From contig NZ_CP046444.1 in the NCBI RefSeq assembly GCF_014083945.1, forward strand, positions 3,038,001-3,102,000: a stretch of DNA of 64,000 nt, read 5' to 3'. The stretch's first letter is position 1. Each line of letters opens with the position of its first letter. The notes under the pieces are model-generated. The model made no database searches and had not been told where the DNA came from. It worked only from the letters and a program-made list of their open reading frames with translations. The DNA comes from Granulicella sp. 5B5. GTDB taxonomy: Bacteria > Acidobacteriota > Terriglobia > Terriglobales > Acidobacteriaceae. Shown in pieces: positions 1-8,967 of this stretch. The position numbers and the translations under genes were made by a program.

Positions 1-48
1 CCAACCCGCACCGGCACTACACTACTATCTCAACCGCAGGAACCGCCC

Positions 49-2013
49 ATGGCCACCCCTGAAGATCTCGAGAGCATCGCCCGGCAGGAGAAGCTCTCTA
101 CCGTCAAGCTGCACGCCTCGCAGTACATCGTTGCGCTTGTCCTCTTCATCCTTGGTGCCGGCCTCTGGCGGTTGCAGATCCTCGGCGCCAACAGCTACCG
201 CGTCCTGGCCGAGCAGAACCGCATCCGCAAGGTCCCCGTGCTCGCCCCACGCGGCCGCATCTTCGACCGCGAAGGCCGCATCATCGTCGACAACTACCCA
301 TCCGTCAGCTGCTATCTCCTCCGCGAGCAGCAGAAGAGCCTCGACGCCGATCTCCCGCTCATCTCCGCCGGCCTGCACATCCCTATCGAGCAGATCCAGG
401 CCACCATCCGTCACTACCAGTACGCGCCCAAGTATCAGCCCATCCCGCTCAAGCAGGACATCACCCCCGACGAGCAGGCCTTCATCGAGGCCCACCGCAG
501 TGAGCTCCCCGAGCTCGAAACCCTCGAAGAGCAGCGCCGCCTCTATCCGCGCGACGGCTTCATGGCGCACCTCATCGGCTACGTCGGCGAGGTCTCCGAG
601 AACGACCTCAACCAGTCCAGGTTCGCCTTCTACGCTCCCGGCGACGTCGTCGGAAAGTCCGGCATCGAAGAGGCCTACGACGAAATCCTTCGCGGCACTG
701 ACGGCTCCCGCGACGTCATCGTCAACTCCCATGGCAAAGAGCTCGGCGTCATGGGCCAGGAGCTCGCCACACCCGGCAAGGACATCCGCCTCACCATCGA
801 CCTCGACGTCCAGATGGCCGCCGAAAAGGCCCTCGAAGGCAAGACCGGCGCCATCGTCGCCATGGACCCCCACACCGGCGAGATCCTCGCCATGGCCTCG
901 CGGCCCACCTTCGATCCCAATGAGTTCGCCGTCCGCCTCTCCAGCGCCTACTGGCAGACCATCCGCGACAACCCCGACCACCCCATGATGAACAAGGCCA
1001 TCCAGGCGCAGCTCGCGCCCGGCTCTACCTTCAAGATCATCATGACCCTCGCTGGCCTGCAGGAGGGCGTCGCCCAGAACATGCACGTCAACTGTGCCGG
1101 TGGCGGCACTTTCTACGGACACTTCTTCGCCTGCGACCGCCACCACGGCGCGGTCGACATCCACAACGCCATCCCCTACTCCTGCGACACCTTCTACTAC
1201 ACCCTCGCTGAAAAACTCGGCATCGACACCATCGCCAAGTACGGCTCCGAGGTCGGCATAGGGGAGAAGACCGGCATCGACCTTCCCGACGAGGCCGAAG
1301 GCGTCATGCCCAGCGAACGCTGGAAGCTCAAGACCCTGCATGACAAGTGGTACGCCGGTGAGACCATCTCGGTCGGCATCGGCCAGGGCGCGCTTGAGGT
1401 CACCCCGCTGCAGCTCGCCCGCGCCCTCGGCGGCATCGCCTCCGGCGGCCATCTCGTGCGCCCCCACGTCGTCTTCCCGGATGAGCTCACCCCCGACGAG
1501 CTCTCCGCCATCCGCAGCACCTACCTTGGCTCCGGCGACAAGACGATCCCCCTCACCCCGGCCAACTGGCAGATCATCACCGACGACATGGCCGCCGTCA
1601 CCGGCCCCACCGGCACCGCCGCCAGCGCGCACCTTGACGGCATCGACTTCGCCGGCAAGACCGGCACCGCCCAGATCATGAGCCACGACGCCCTCGCCCG
1701 CACCAACAAAGGCCACAACACCGAGCCTAATGCCTGGTTCGTCGGCATGGCCCCGCGCCGCAACCCCGACATCGTCGTCGCCGTCCTCTGGGAGCACGGT
1801 GTCTGGGGCCAGTACTCGGCCCGCCTCGCCGCGCAGGTCATCGACGCCTACGTCAACAAGCAGCGCGCCCGCGCCGGCAACGTCATGAAGCTCGCCTCCA
1901 ACACTCCCGCCGCCACCGACGACACCCCCGCTGGCACTGGCGCCTCAGTCCCATATACTCCACAACCCGCCGATGACCGCAAGGCCACCACATCTCCCGG
2001 CGGCGGCCGGTAA
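49..2013 (+). CDS. mrdA: Penicillin-binding protein 2 (elongasome transpeptidase)
   Basis: A 654-residue class B penicillin-binding protein that cross-links peptidoglycan during cell elongation. An N-terminal membrane anchor (about residues 25-45) is followed by the dimerisation domain and the transpeptidase domain. The SxxK motif is STFK at about 326, the second motif reads SCD near 378 where SxN is usual, and KTGT is at about 537. AGGAA lies 7 bases before the ATG. The Pro/Thr-rich tail after about 610 looks disordered. rodA follows on the same strand, the usual partner in mre/mrd loci, so mreC and mreD are probably just upstream of the window. Family assignment is secure. Confidence 0.95.
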   Translation: MATPEDLESIARQEKLSTVKLHASQYIVALVLFILGAGLWRLQILGANSYRVLAEQNRIRKVPVLAPRGRIFDREGRIIVDNYPSVSCYLLREQQKSLDADLPLISAGLHIPIEQIQATIRHYQYAPKYQPIPLKQDITPDEQAFIEAHRSELPELETLEEQRRLYPRDGFMAHLIGYVGEVSENDLNQSRFAFYAPGDVVGKSGIEEAYDEILRGTDGSRDVIVNSHGKELGVMGQELATPGKDIRLTIDLDVQMAAEKALEGKTGAIVAMDPHTGEILAMASRPTFDPNEFAVRLSSAYWQTIRDNPDHPMMNKAIQAQLAPGSTFKIIMTLAGLQEGVAQNMHVNCAGGGTFYGHFFACDRHHGAVDIHNAIPYSCDTFYYTLAEKLGIDTIAKYGSEVGIGEKTGIDLPDEAEGVMPSERWKLKTLHDKWYAGETISVGIGQGALEVTPLQLARALGGIASGGHLVRPHVVFPDELTPDELSAIRSTYLGSGDKTIPLTPANWQIITDDMAAVTGPTGTAASAHLDGIDFAGKTGTAQIMSHDALARTNKGHNTEPNAWFVGMAPRRNPDIVVAVLWEHGVWGQYSARLAAQVIDAYVNKQRARAGNVMKLASNTPAATDDTPAGTGASVPYTPQPADDRKATTSPGGGR

Positions 2014-2069
2014 ACATCGTCAATGCTCAACCCCTGCCGTCCTCTCTTTAAACCACACAAACTAAACCT

Positions 2070-2350
2070 CTTACACCGCAAAACCAAAAACAACTTAATT
2101 TCCCCGAACTTCTATACTGGAAGTAGGGAGAAAAACTGGTAACTGGCAACTGAAAGCCGCAAACCCGAACCCGGTTAGGAACATGCTCATAGGTGCGGTT
2201 CACTGTCCTCTATCCTCTACACTATCCCCTTTATTTCCCATATCATACCCGTAACCATATACAGAATCAGTCGCTTACCCCCGGGATCACCCCGTAAGTC
2301 GCTGATTTTACAGATCAGGCCATCTACATAGGGGAGGGGGCACCCCCCCG
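2070..2350 (+). repeat. Dispersed repeat A, copy 1 (about 280 bp)
   Basis: Fills most of the mrdA-rodA gap. The same succession of blocks occurs in reverse complement at 13270-13545: an AC-rich start, 'ctatactg-aagtaggga', 'aactggcaactgaa-gc-gcaaac', 'ctctatcctctac', a long near-identical core at about 2221-2306 and a C/G-rich end. The core holds an imperfect inverted repeat (2264-2277 against 2294-2307) able to form a hairpin. No open frame is evident inside it. Confidence 0.85.
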
Positions 2351-2389
2351 ATCACCCCGCTCCACCAATCACCGCTACACTACGTTCAG

Positions 2390-3487
2390 ATGGTTCGATT
2401 TCGCGACTTCGACTGGGTTCTTCTTGGGTTCGTTCTGGTGCTCTCCGTCATCAGCGTGCTGGAGATCCGTTCCGCCACCGAGATGACCAAGTTCCACGGC
2501 TTCCAGCAGAAGCAGATGCTCTTCATTGGTGTCGGCCTCGTGCTCATGTTCGCCGTCTCCCTCATCGACTACCATCGCCTGCTCGGCATCGTCTGGTGGG
2601 CCTACGGTATCGGCGTCGGCTGCCTCGTCGCGGTCAAGCTCGTCGGCCAGAAGGTCCTCGGTGCGCGCCGCTGGATCAACCTCGGCGGCGGCATCCACTT
2701 CCAGCCCTCCGAGTGGGTCAAGCTCATCCTCATCATCGCCGCCGCCCGCTTCTTCTGGGAGATCGTCTCCAACGGCCGCGACATGGGTTGGTGGGACATC
2801 ACCAAGTCCTTCGCGCTCGTTGGCCTGCCCATGCTGCTGGTCCTCGCGCAGCCCGACCTGGGAACATCGTTGACCTATCTGCCAATTCTCGTCGTCGGCC
2901 TCTTCATGGGCGGCCTGCGCCTGCGCCACGCCATCATCCTGTTGGTGGCCTTCGGTATCCTCACAGCTGTCGTCTGGCGCAGTGGGAAGATCCTCAAGCC
3001 CTACCAGAAGGCCCGTCTCACCTCCTTCACCAATCCGGAGAACGACCCCAAGGGCACCGGTTACCAGATCGAGCAGTCCATGATCGCCGTCGGCTCCGGC
3101 GGCCTCTGGGGCAAGGGCACCAACAAGGGCACCCAGACCCAGGGCGACTTCCTGCCCATTCCGTATACCGACTTCATCTTCGCGGCCTTCTGCGAGGAGC
3201 ACGGCTTCATAGGTGCCGTCGGCGTCCTGCTGCTCTACTTCCTTATTCTCGTCCGGCTCATCCAGAACGCCCAGACCGCCGCCGATCCACCCGGCGCCCT
3301 CATCATCATGGGCGTCATGGCTATCCTGCTCTTCCAGGTGGCTATTAACATCGGCATGTGTGTGGATCTCATGCCGGTTACCGGCATCCCACTCCCGCTC
3401 ATGAGTTATGGCGGCTCCTCGGTCATCTTCACGTTCCTGTCGTTCGGCATCGTCATGAACATCAGGATGCGACGGTTTGTGAACTAA
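2390..3487 (+). CDS. rodA: Rod shape-determining protein RodA (SEDS glycosyltransferase)
   Basis: A 365-residue polytopic membrane protein of the FtsW/RodA/SpoVE family, which polymerises lipid II into glycan strands together with PBP2. About ten hydrophobic segments are visible, with the family's conserved C-terminal region (GIPLPLMSYGGSS, about residues 334-346). The length matches typical RodA. It follows mrdA but is separated from it by about 375 bp holding repeat A, so the two may not share a simple transcript. The ATG at 2390 has no obvious Shine-Dalgarno sequence, so the exact start is less sure than the identity. Confidence 0.95.
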   Translation: MVRFRDFDWVLLGFVLVLSVISVLEIRSATEMTKFHGFQQKQMLFIGVGLVLMFAVSLIDYHRLLGIVWWAYGIGVGCLVAVKLVGQKVLGARRWINLGGGIHFQPSEWVKLILIIAAARFFWEIVSNGRDMGWWDITKSFALVGLPMLLVLAQPDLGTSLTYLPILVVGLFMGGLRLRHAIILLVAFGILTAVVWRSGKILKPYQKARLTSFTNPENDPKGTGYQIEQSMIAVGSGGLWGKGTNKGTQTQGDFLPIPYTDFIFAAFCEEHGFIGAVGVLLLYFLILVRLIQNAQTAADPPGALIIMGVMAILLFQVAINIGMCVDLMPVTGIPLPLMSYGGSSVIFTFLSFGIVMNIRMRRFVN

Positions 3488-4044
3488 GGGGTCGTCCCCT
3501 CCACGCTTCCCAACTTTGGTGCATACTATAGTGAGACGTCCGGCCCATGGCTGGACGGGTACGAAACCTCGCTCCGGCGGATGCCATCTTCATTCCCGCC
3601 GCAGCGGAACGAAAAGTTCTTTTATTACAAGAAGGCCGACCAGGCACGGATCAACTTCCGATGGGTCGGACAGGTTCTGAGTATGAATGCAAACGGACGG
3701 TTAACGGCCCCGCCTCTTGTTGAGGTCGCGCTGGTCACAAACTCCGTTTGCGGTAAGGTGTTGGCGAGCAGCTATTTATGGCTCTCAGCACGCGGTATCG
3801 CACTGGAAATATCCTCACTCGGCCCTGAAGCTCCGCCTCGCGCGGGCTCTCAGGTGCGTTCGCGCTCCGGCGCAGACTCACGATGCTGGACCGCTCTCCA
3901 AGCCACCGCAACTCATCTCCTGTCCCGTCCTCTGGAGGTGGCTGCCTGAGGCGAACGCCCTGAAGCGTCCCCCTCAGCAGCAGGATCTCTGCCTGTTCTG
4001 CCAGCACCCTCTTCGCCATGCGTGGACGTGCAGAAAGCAGAGCA
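3488..4044 (+). other. Long gap and probable leader ahead of the RNase E/G gene
   Basis: No convincing gene in 557 bp. A short hairpin (AGGGG-TCGT-CCCCT, 3487-3500) follows rodA, and a near-palindrome lies at 3539-3557. An open frame at 3581-3949 would encode 122 residues but has no clear ribosome site or recognisable domain. In enterobacteria rne has a long structured leader used for autoregulation; a similar role here is only an inference. Confidence 0.4.
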
Positions 4045-7000
4045 ATGTCGAAAGAAATCTATATTTCAAGTACGCCGCACGAAACGCGGCTTGCCATCGT
4101 CGAAAAGGACGAACTCACTGAGATCTACTACGAGCGTGAGAACGAATACACCCTCGCCGGCTCCATCTACAACGGTCGCGTCACCCGCGTGCTTCCCGGC
4201 ATGCAGTCCAGCTTCGTAGACATCGGTCTCGAGCGCGACGCGTTCCTCTACATCACAGACTTCATGGAAGAGGCTGGTGACTCAGCCGACTTCGAATCCA
4301 GCAACGGTTCCAGCGCACCACGCTCCGGCGAGCGCCGCGAGCGTAGTAGTGACCGTGGCCGTCGCGACGATCGTGACCGCACCCGCGCGCCGCAGCTTGA
4401 GGTCCCCGTCGCCGACAATCCTCCCACCGAGGACGATCTCCTCACCGTCGACCGGGATGCCACTTCCGAGGAGATCGGTGAAGGCGCTCCCGGTGCCGAT
4501 GGCAGCCGTCGCTGGCGCGGCCGCCGTGGCCGCCGCCGTGGCCGCGGTTCCAACGGTGAAGGATCGAGCGAGACAGTCTTTGCAGCGCCTCAGAGCGAGG
4601 AGGCTGTCGTCGATGAACAGCCCGCTCCGGAGATCGAGCGTAGTGACCGCGAAGACCGCAGTGATCGCAACTCCCGCCGCCGTGGCGGCCGTGATCGCCG
4701 CCGTGACGACATCCGTGAGCGTTTCACCCCACGCGGCCTGCGCAACGATGCGACCGACGAACCCGTCTCGCTCGATGCCACCGCTGCTCCCGAACCCCTG
4801 ATCCTACCTGGCGAATCGCTCTCCAAGTATCGTGGCGGCTCTGAGCCCACCGCGGCTGCATCGGCCCCGGTCGCCGTATCCGACAACATGATCCGTCCTA
4901 AGCCCTCTACCGAAGTTGACCTTTCGCTCGGCTGGGATGGTGGAGCCGTTCTCCCGGGCGAGTCGCTCTCGCGACGCCGTGAGTCCGCTGCCAGCGCCGA
5001 AGGCGAGTCCGATTCCTCTCCGCGCGGCCGTGACCGCCGCCGCGAGCGTGACGAGCGCCGTGGCCGTGGAGACAACGGCAACAAGCAGTCTGAGTCCACG
5101 TCACACACCGAAAGCTTTGCTCCAGAGTCCGTCGCAGGTCTCGAACCCTCCGAGGCCGTTCAGCCGGCTGTGACCTCCCAGCATGAGGTGGAAGACACCG
5201 TTCTCCCGCTCGGCTTCGAGCTGCACCAGGACGGCGAGACCATCGAAGAGGCTCCCGAGCCCATTGCGGAGTTTCAGGAGACCATCACCGAGTACGAGCC
5301 CGAAGAAGACGCCTCGGCCTCCTACCGTGTCGATCCGGTCAGCCCCCGTGAACTCCGCCAGGGCGCCCCAGTAGAGGAGCTGCATGCCGTCGCAGAGCCG
5401 ATCGTCGAGCCAGTCGACACGCGCTCCGAAACCGTTCTTTCGCACGAAGCCGTTGAGGCCGCGGAGCCCGCCTTCGAAGAGCCCGCGGAGATCGGCGCGC
5501 CCGAACAGCCGCTCCACTTCTCTCCCGGCGACGGTGTGCTCGAAGAGGAGATCCTCGACGACGATGATTTTGCCACTCCGCACTTCCACGCCAGTGCGAT
5601 ACAGGACGAGACGGAGGAGGAGACCCTTGAGCACGCCGCCGACCTTGGCAGCATGATCCGCGACATGTCCATCGACGAGATCACGGGCTCGCAGCCTGTT
5701 GAGCTCGATGAAGATGAGGATGACTTCGACATTGACGAAGAAGACCTCGAAGAGGACCAGTTCGAAAGCGCTGGAGACGAAGAGGGTGACGAACTCTCCG
5801 GCAGTGAAGTGAGCGAGGCCGAAGAGGACGAGTTCGCCGAGGCAGGCTCTATCGAGATCAACGATAATGGCAACGGCACCCCCGACACCGAGCGCGCCCC
5901 ACGCGAAGGCGGCCGTCGTGGCCGTAGGGATGGCCGCCGTGGTGGACGTGACCGCGATCGTGGAGACCGTGGTGATCGTGGCTCGCGCGACCGTCGTGGC
6001 ATGGCTAACTCGCGCTCTGGCGAGCGCCGTGGCCGTCCTTCCGTTCAGGCAAGCGACTTGCCCGCAATCAGCGATCTGCTGAAACCCGGCCAGGAAGTGC
6101 TCGTTCAGATCGCCAAGGAGCCCATTGCCAAGAAGGGCGCACGCATCACCAGCCACATCGCGCTTCCTGGCCGCTTCCTGGTCTTCATGCCGACAGTCAG
6201 CCACGTCGGCGTCAGCCGCAAGATCGAGTCCGATAGCGAGCGTCGCCGCCTCAAGGAGATTCTTCTCTCTGAGAAGGGCGACGCCAGCGGCGGCTTCATT
6301 GTGCGCACCGCGGCCTCCGGGGCCAGCGAGGACGAGCTGCGCAGCGACCTGCGCTTCCTGCTCAATCTCTGGGCCGACATTAAGACGCGTTCGGAGAGCT
6401 CGAAGTCGCCCGCGCTCATCTACCATGACCTCAACCTCATCGAGCGCATCTTGCGCGACCAGGTCACTGACAACTTCTCTGCCATCTGGGTCGACACCGA
6501 AACTGAGTACGAACGCGTGCTGCGTTTCCTGCAACGCTTCCAGCCCTCACTCATCCGCCGTGTCAAGCTCTACACCAAGGACACTCCGCTCTTCGAGCAG
6601 TTCGGCATCAACGAGGAGATCAACAAGGCATTGCGTTCCAAGGTGTGGCTCAAGTCCGGCGGCTCCATCGTCATCAACCAGACCGAAGCTCTCGTGGCCA
6701 TCGACATCAACACCGGCAAGTACGTCGGCAAGACAGCGCGCCTCGAAGACACCATCGTTAAGACGAACCTCGATGCGATCCCCGAGATCGTCCGCCAGAT
6801 CCGTCTGCGCGACCTCGGCGGCATCATCATCATCGACTTCATCGACATGGATGAGCGCAAGAACCGCAACCGCGTGATGGCTGCTCTCGAAGAGGAGCTC
6901 AAGAACGATCGAGCTCCTTCGAAGGTTCTCCAGTTCAATGACTTCGGTCTTGTTGCAATCACCCGCAAGCGCGTAAAGCAGTCGCTGGAACGCACACTGT

Positions 7001-7260
7001 CGACGACCTGCAACATCTGCCAGGGAACCGGCATGACCAAGTCTCCCATCACGGTGTGTAACGACATCTATATCGAGATGCGTAAGATGCACAAGCACAT
7101 CGAGAAAGGTGACATCATGCTGCGTGTCCACCCCGAGGTCGTCAAGCAGCTCAAGTCCAACGGTGGCAAGTGGCTGCAGGAGATGGAGGACCTCTCTCGC
7201 AAGACCATCCTCGTCAAGAGCGACCCCAGCCTTCACCCCGAGCAGTTCGACATTCACTAA
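4045..7260 (+). CDS. rne: Ribonuclease E/G with a giant insertion in the S1 domain
   Basis: Endoribonuclease for RNA processing and decay, 1071 residues from the ATG at 4045 (an ATG at 4018 would add nine). The N-terminus matches RNase E/G up to the S1 strand ending 'FLYITDF' (about 66-73). Family similarity resumes only near residue 671 with 'LLKPGQEVLVQI'. The roughly 590 residues between are low-complexity: Arg/Gly-rich blocks (about 150-170 and 620-660), an acidic block (about 560-600) and two copies of LPGESLS (254 and 303). The catalytic aspartates sit in 'AIDINTG' and 'IIIDFIDMD', and the zinc-link is CNIC. The tail of E. coli RNase E is absent, so the insertion may serve as the scaffold. 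rne is used for the E/G family; the gene could equally be called rng. Confidence 0.93.
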   Translation: MSKEIYISSTPHETRLAIVEKDELTEIYYERENEYTLAGSIYNGRVTRVLPGMQSSFVDIGLERDAFLYITDFMEEAGDSADFESSNGSSAPRSGERRERSSDRGRRDDRDRTRAPQLEVPVADNPPTEDDLLTVDRDATSEEIGEGAPGADGSRRWRGRRGRRRGRGSNGEGSSETVFAAPQSEEAVVDEQPAPEIERSDREDRSDRNSRRRGGRDRRRDDIRERFTPRGLRNDATDEPVSLDATAAPEPLILPGESLSKYRGGSEPTAAASAPVAVSDNMIRPKPSTEVDLSLGWDGGAVLPGESLSRRRESAASAEGESDSSPRGRDRRRERDERRGRGDNGNKQSESTSHTESFAPESVAGLEPSEAVQPAVTSQHEVEDTVLPLGFELHQDGETIEEAPEPIAEFQETITEYEPEEDASASYRVDPVSPRELRQGAPVEELHAVAEPIVEPVDTRSETVLSHEAVEAAEPAFEEPAEIGAPEQPLHFSPGDGVLEEEILDDDDFATPHFHASAIQDETEEETLEHAADLGSMIRDMSIDEITGSQPVELDEDEDDFDIDEEDLEEDQFESAGDEEGDELSGSEVSEAEEDEFAEAGSIEINDNGNGTPDTERAPREGGRRGRRDGRRGGRDRDRGDRGDRGSRDRRGMANSRSGERRGRPSVQASDLPAISDLLKPGQEVLVQIAKEPIAKKGARITSHIALPGRFLVFMPTVSHVGVSRKIESDSERRRLKEILLSEKGDASGGFIVRTAASGASEDELRSDLRFLLNLWADIKTRSESSKSPALIYHDLNLIERILRDQVTDNFSAIWVDTETEYERVLRFLQRFQPSLIRRVKLYTKDTPLFEQFGINEEINKALRSKVWLKSGGSIVINQTEALVAIDINTGKYVGKTARLEDTIVKTNLDAIPEIVRQIRLRDLGGIIIIDFIDMDERKNRNRVMAALEEELKNDRAPSKVLQFNDFGLVAITRKRVKQSLERTLSTTCNICQGTGMTKSPITVCNDIYIEMRKMHKHIEKGDIMLRVHPEVVKQLKSNGGKWLQEMEDLSRKTILVKSDPSLHPEQFDIH

Positions 7261-7276
7261 GACTGGAGCAATCCCC

Positions 7277-7313
7277 AGTAACAAAGGCCACCCTCGCGGT
7301 GGCCTTTGTTACT
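7277..7313 (+). terminator. Terminator hairpin after the RNase E/G gene
   Basis: A perfect 16-bp stem (agtaacaaaggccacc and its complement) with a 5-base loop, starting 17 bases after the stop codon. There is no strong T-run after the stem, though the right arm itself contains TTTGTT. Confidence 0.8.
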
Positions 7314-7333
7314 GAGCAGATGCGGCGCTGGTA

Positions 7334-7780
7334 ATGCGATTTGATTCTCGATATGCTGTTAGGAGTATGTCTTTAGAAACGACTTCCTCTACCGCAACCA
7401 CCTGGCCTGACCGCGCCGGGATATGGGCGTCAGCACTCTGTGTGGTGCACTGTCTGCTGACTCCGATCCTGTTCTCCCTGTCCGCTGTCTTCGTCCACTT
7501 TCTGCCGTCGGACGAAAAAGTGCATCGGTTCCTCGCGCTTGCTATTGCGCTGCTCGGAGCGCTCGCTCTGGTGCGAGGATTTCGGAAGCATCGGCGCGTA
7601 CGCGTGGTTTGTACGATGACCGGTGGGCTGGCTTGTATTTTCCTGGCAGCTTTTACAGGAGATCGCTTGCCAGGTCACTGGGCGGAGGTGGGCATCACGT
7701 TTGTCGGCAGCGTTCTCATGATCTCCGCACACCGCATGAACCACACTTTCTGTAAGGACTGTTCCTGCTCCAGTCGATGA
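7334..7780 (+). CDS. MerC-domain membrane protein
   Basis: A 148-residue membrane protein with four hydrophobic segments. The pattern 'D-x-x-G-x-x-x-S-x-x-C-x-x-H-C' near the N-terminus and the Cys-rich end (HTFCKDCSC) match the MerC family, whose characterised members move Hg(II) across the inner membrane. No merR, merA or merT is nearby, so a mercury role is unproven and a general metal or thiol role is possible. The start is uncertain: the ATG at 7334 has no clear ribosome site, and the one at 7367 has AGGAG only one base away. Confidence 0.75.
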   Translation: MRFDSRYAVRSMSLETTSSTATTWPDRAGIWASALCVVHCLLTPILFSLSAVFVHFLPSDEKVHRFLALAIALLGALALVRGFRKHRRVRVVCTMTGGLACIFLAAFTGDRLPGHWAEVGITFVGSVLMISAHRMNHTFCKDCSCSSR

Positions 7781-7793
7781 GGGAGCACAGCGG

Positions 7794-8798
7794 CTAACGA
7801 GTGACGCCGCTCGATGCCGCGTCGTGTGCCGCCTGCACTGCGACCTTTCGGTCATGCTTGTGGATGTAGTATGCGGCGATATCGGGATAGAACTCGCGGA
7901 TGGACGAGAACGCGACATCACGCATCACGGAGTACCCAAACTTGGCGAAGAGTACTCCGAAGCCCTCCGAGCTGGTGGGGTAGTAGAAGCGCGAAATGTA
8001 TTGAGTGAGCGCTTTACCGCCCAGCGTGGCGAAGGCCGGGGTGTCATGCCCATCATAGGTCTTGGAGACAGCCTGGCGGCTGATGACATACAACGCGCGC
8101 ACGGCCACAGGATGCCCACTGCCCATCGGATAGTAGCGCGTATCTTCGTGCAGGGCGCTTGCCAGCAGCCAGGCAGAGAGGTACGTGCCGTCGGTCTTGT
8201 CCAGGAAGCCGCGCCAGGTATACGCCCAGTACCCGTCCGCTCCCTTGCCCAGCGATGGGTGAGAGTTCTGGGCTTCGGCTGTGAGCGAGGTCAGGCCAAG
8301 AAAGACAAAGGTGGAGTAGTCCGTGGCCTGGTGGGTGGCAACAGTGAAGTTGTACTTCCAGCCCGGAGGATGTACAGCAGCACCAGCCGAGACCGTGCGG
8401 AAGTTCGGCATAAAGCCAAGGATGCGTTTTGGTTGCTGGCGCTCTAGAGGGATAGGGTTGCCATTGGCATCGGTATTGTCACCGAGCAGGCTGCTGCGCT
8501 TATGCTTGGTCGCATCCTCCGGTTCAGGATGCCCTTGTGGCGTCTGCTGCTGCCCATCGTCGAGTGAACTGGAAGACGTCGCAGCCAGAGCTGGGGCAGG
8601 ATCGAGGCTGAGCGTCGGCTCAGTTGCCACCTCAGCCACCTGTCGCGGAGCATCGTCCATGGGACGTGGTGCGACGGCTGTAGTTGGGCTCGGCGCGTCG
8701 GGCAGCGAGACAACGGCAGCCTGCTGGGCATGCAGTCCGGGAGCGAGAACCGTGGTCAGGAAGAACACGCCGGCGAAGGCGATGATTGAGGCGCGCAA
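7794..8798 (-). CDS. Secreted protein of unknown function
   Basis: I do not recognise a characterised family. From a TTG at 8798 the protein is 334 residues and opens with a clean signal peptide (ending 'PGLHA', then 'QQ'). Next comes a Pro/Ala-rich linker with 'LPDAPSP', a stretch I recall from many acidobacterial secreted proteins, then a globular region rich in Tyr and aromatic residues (about 125-330). The frame stays open upstream to 9086, inside trxB, and an ATG at 8981 would overlap the trxB stop. I prefer 8798 because it places the signal sequence at the N-terminus. The gene lies 169 bp downstream of trxB on the same strand. Confidence 0.7.
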   Translation of the reverse strand: MRASIIAFAGVFFLTTVLAPGLHAQQAAVVSLPDAPSPTTAVAPRPMDDAPRQVAEVATEPTLSLDPAPALAATSSSSLDDGQQQTPQGHPEPEDATKHKRSSLLGDNTDANGNPIPLERQQPKRILGFMPNFRTVSAGAAVHPPGWKYNFTVATHQATDYSTFVFLGLTSLTAEAQNSHPSLGKGADGYWAYTWRGFLDKTDGTYLSAWLLASALHEDTRYYPMGSGHPVAVRALYVISRQAVSKTYDGHDTPAFATLGGKALTQYISRFYYPTSSEGFGVLFAKFGYSVMRDVAFSSIREFYPDIAAYYIHKHDRKVAVQAAHDAASSGVTR

Positions 8799-8967
8799 GA
8801 GGCTGCTTTCTAAAGAAAAACCGCGAGAGCTGGACGCGGTGCATGGGGTTCGGCGATCACTCAGATTAGACGGTTTAGTGCGCACAGAGTTGCGTACGAT
8901 GTATGCCGTACAGCGCAAACGCGACCGGGCGGCGAAACGAAACCCGCCCGTCAAATTATTCGCAAGA

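Noticed and set aside
25-1797. 590-codon open frame antisense to mrdA
   Set aside because: High-GC codon bias leaves long open frames opposite real genes; the product has Asp/Gly/Val-rich composition and no domain.
3581-3949. 122-codon frame upstream of the RNase E/G gene
   Set aside because: No ribosome site or domain; kept only as a remark in the leader entry.
5101-6534. 477-codon frame antisense to the RNase E/G gene
   Set aside because: Mirror of the low-complexity insertion; no independent evidence for a gene.
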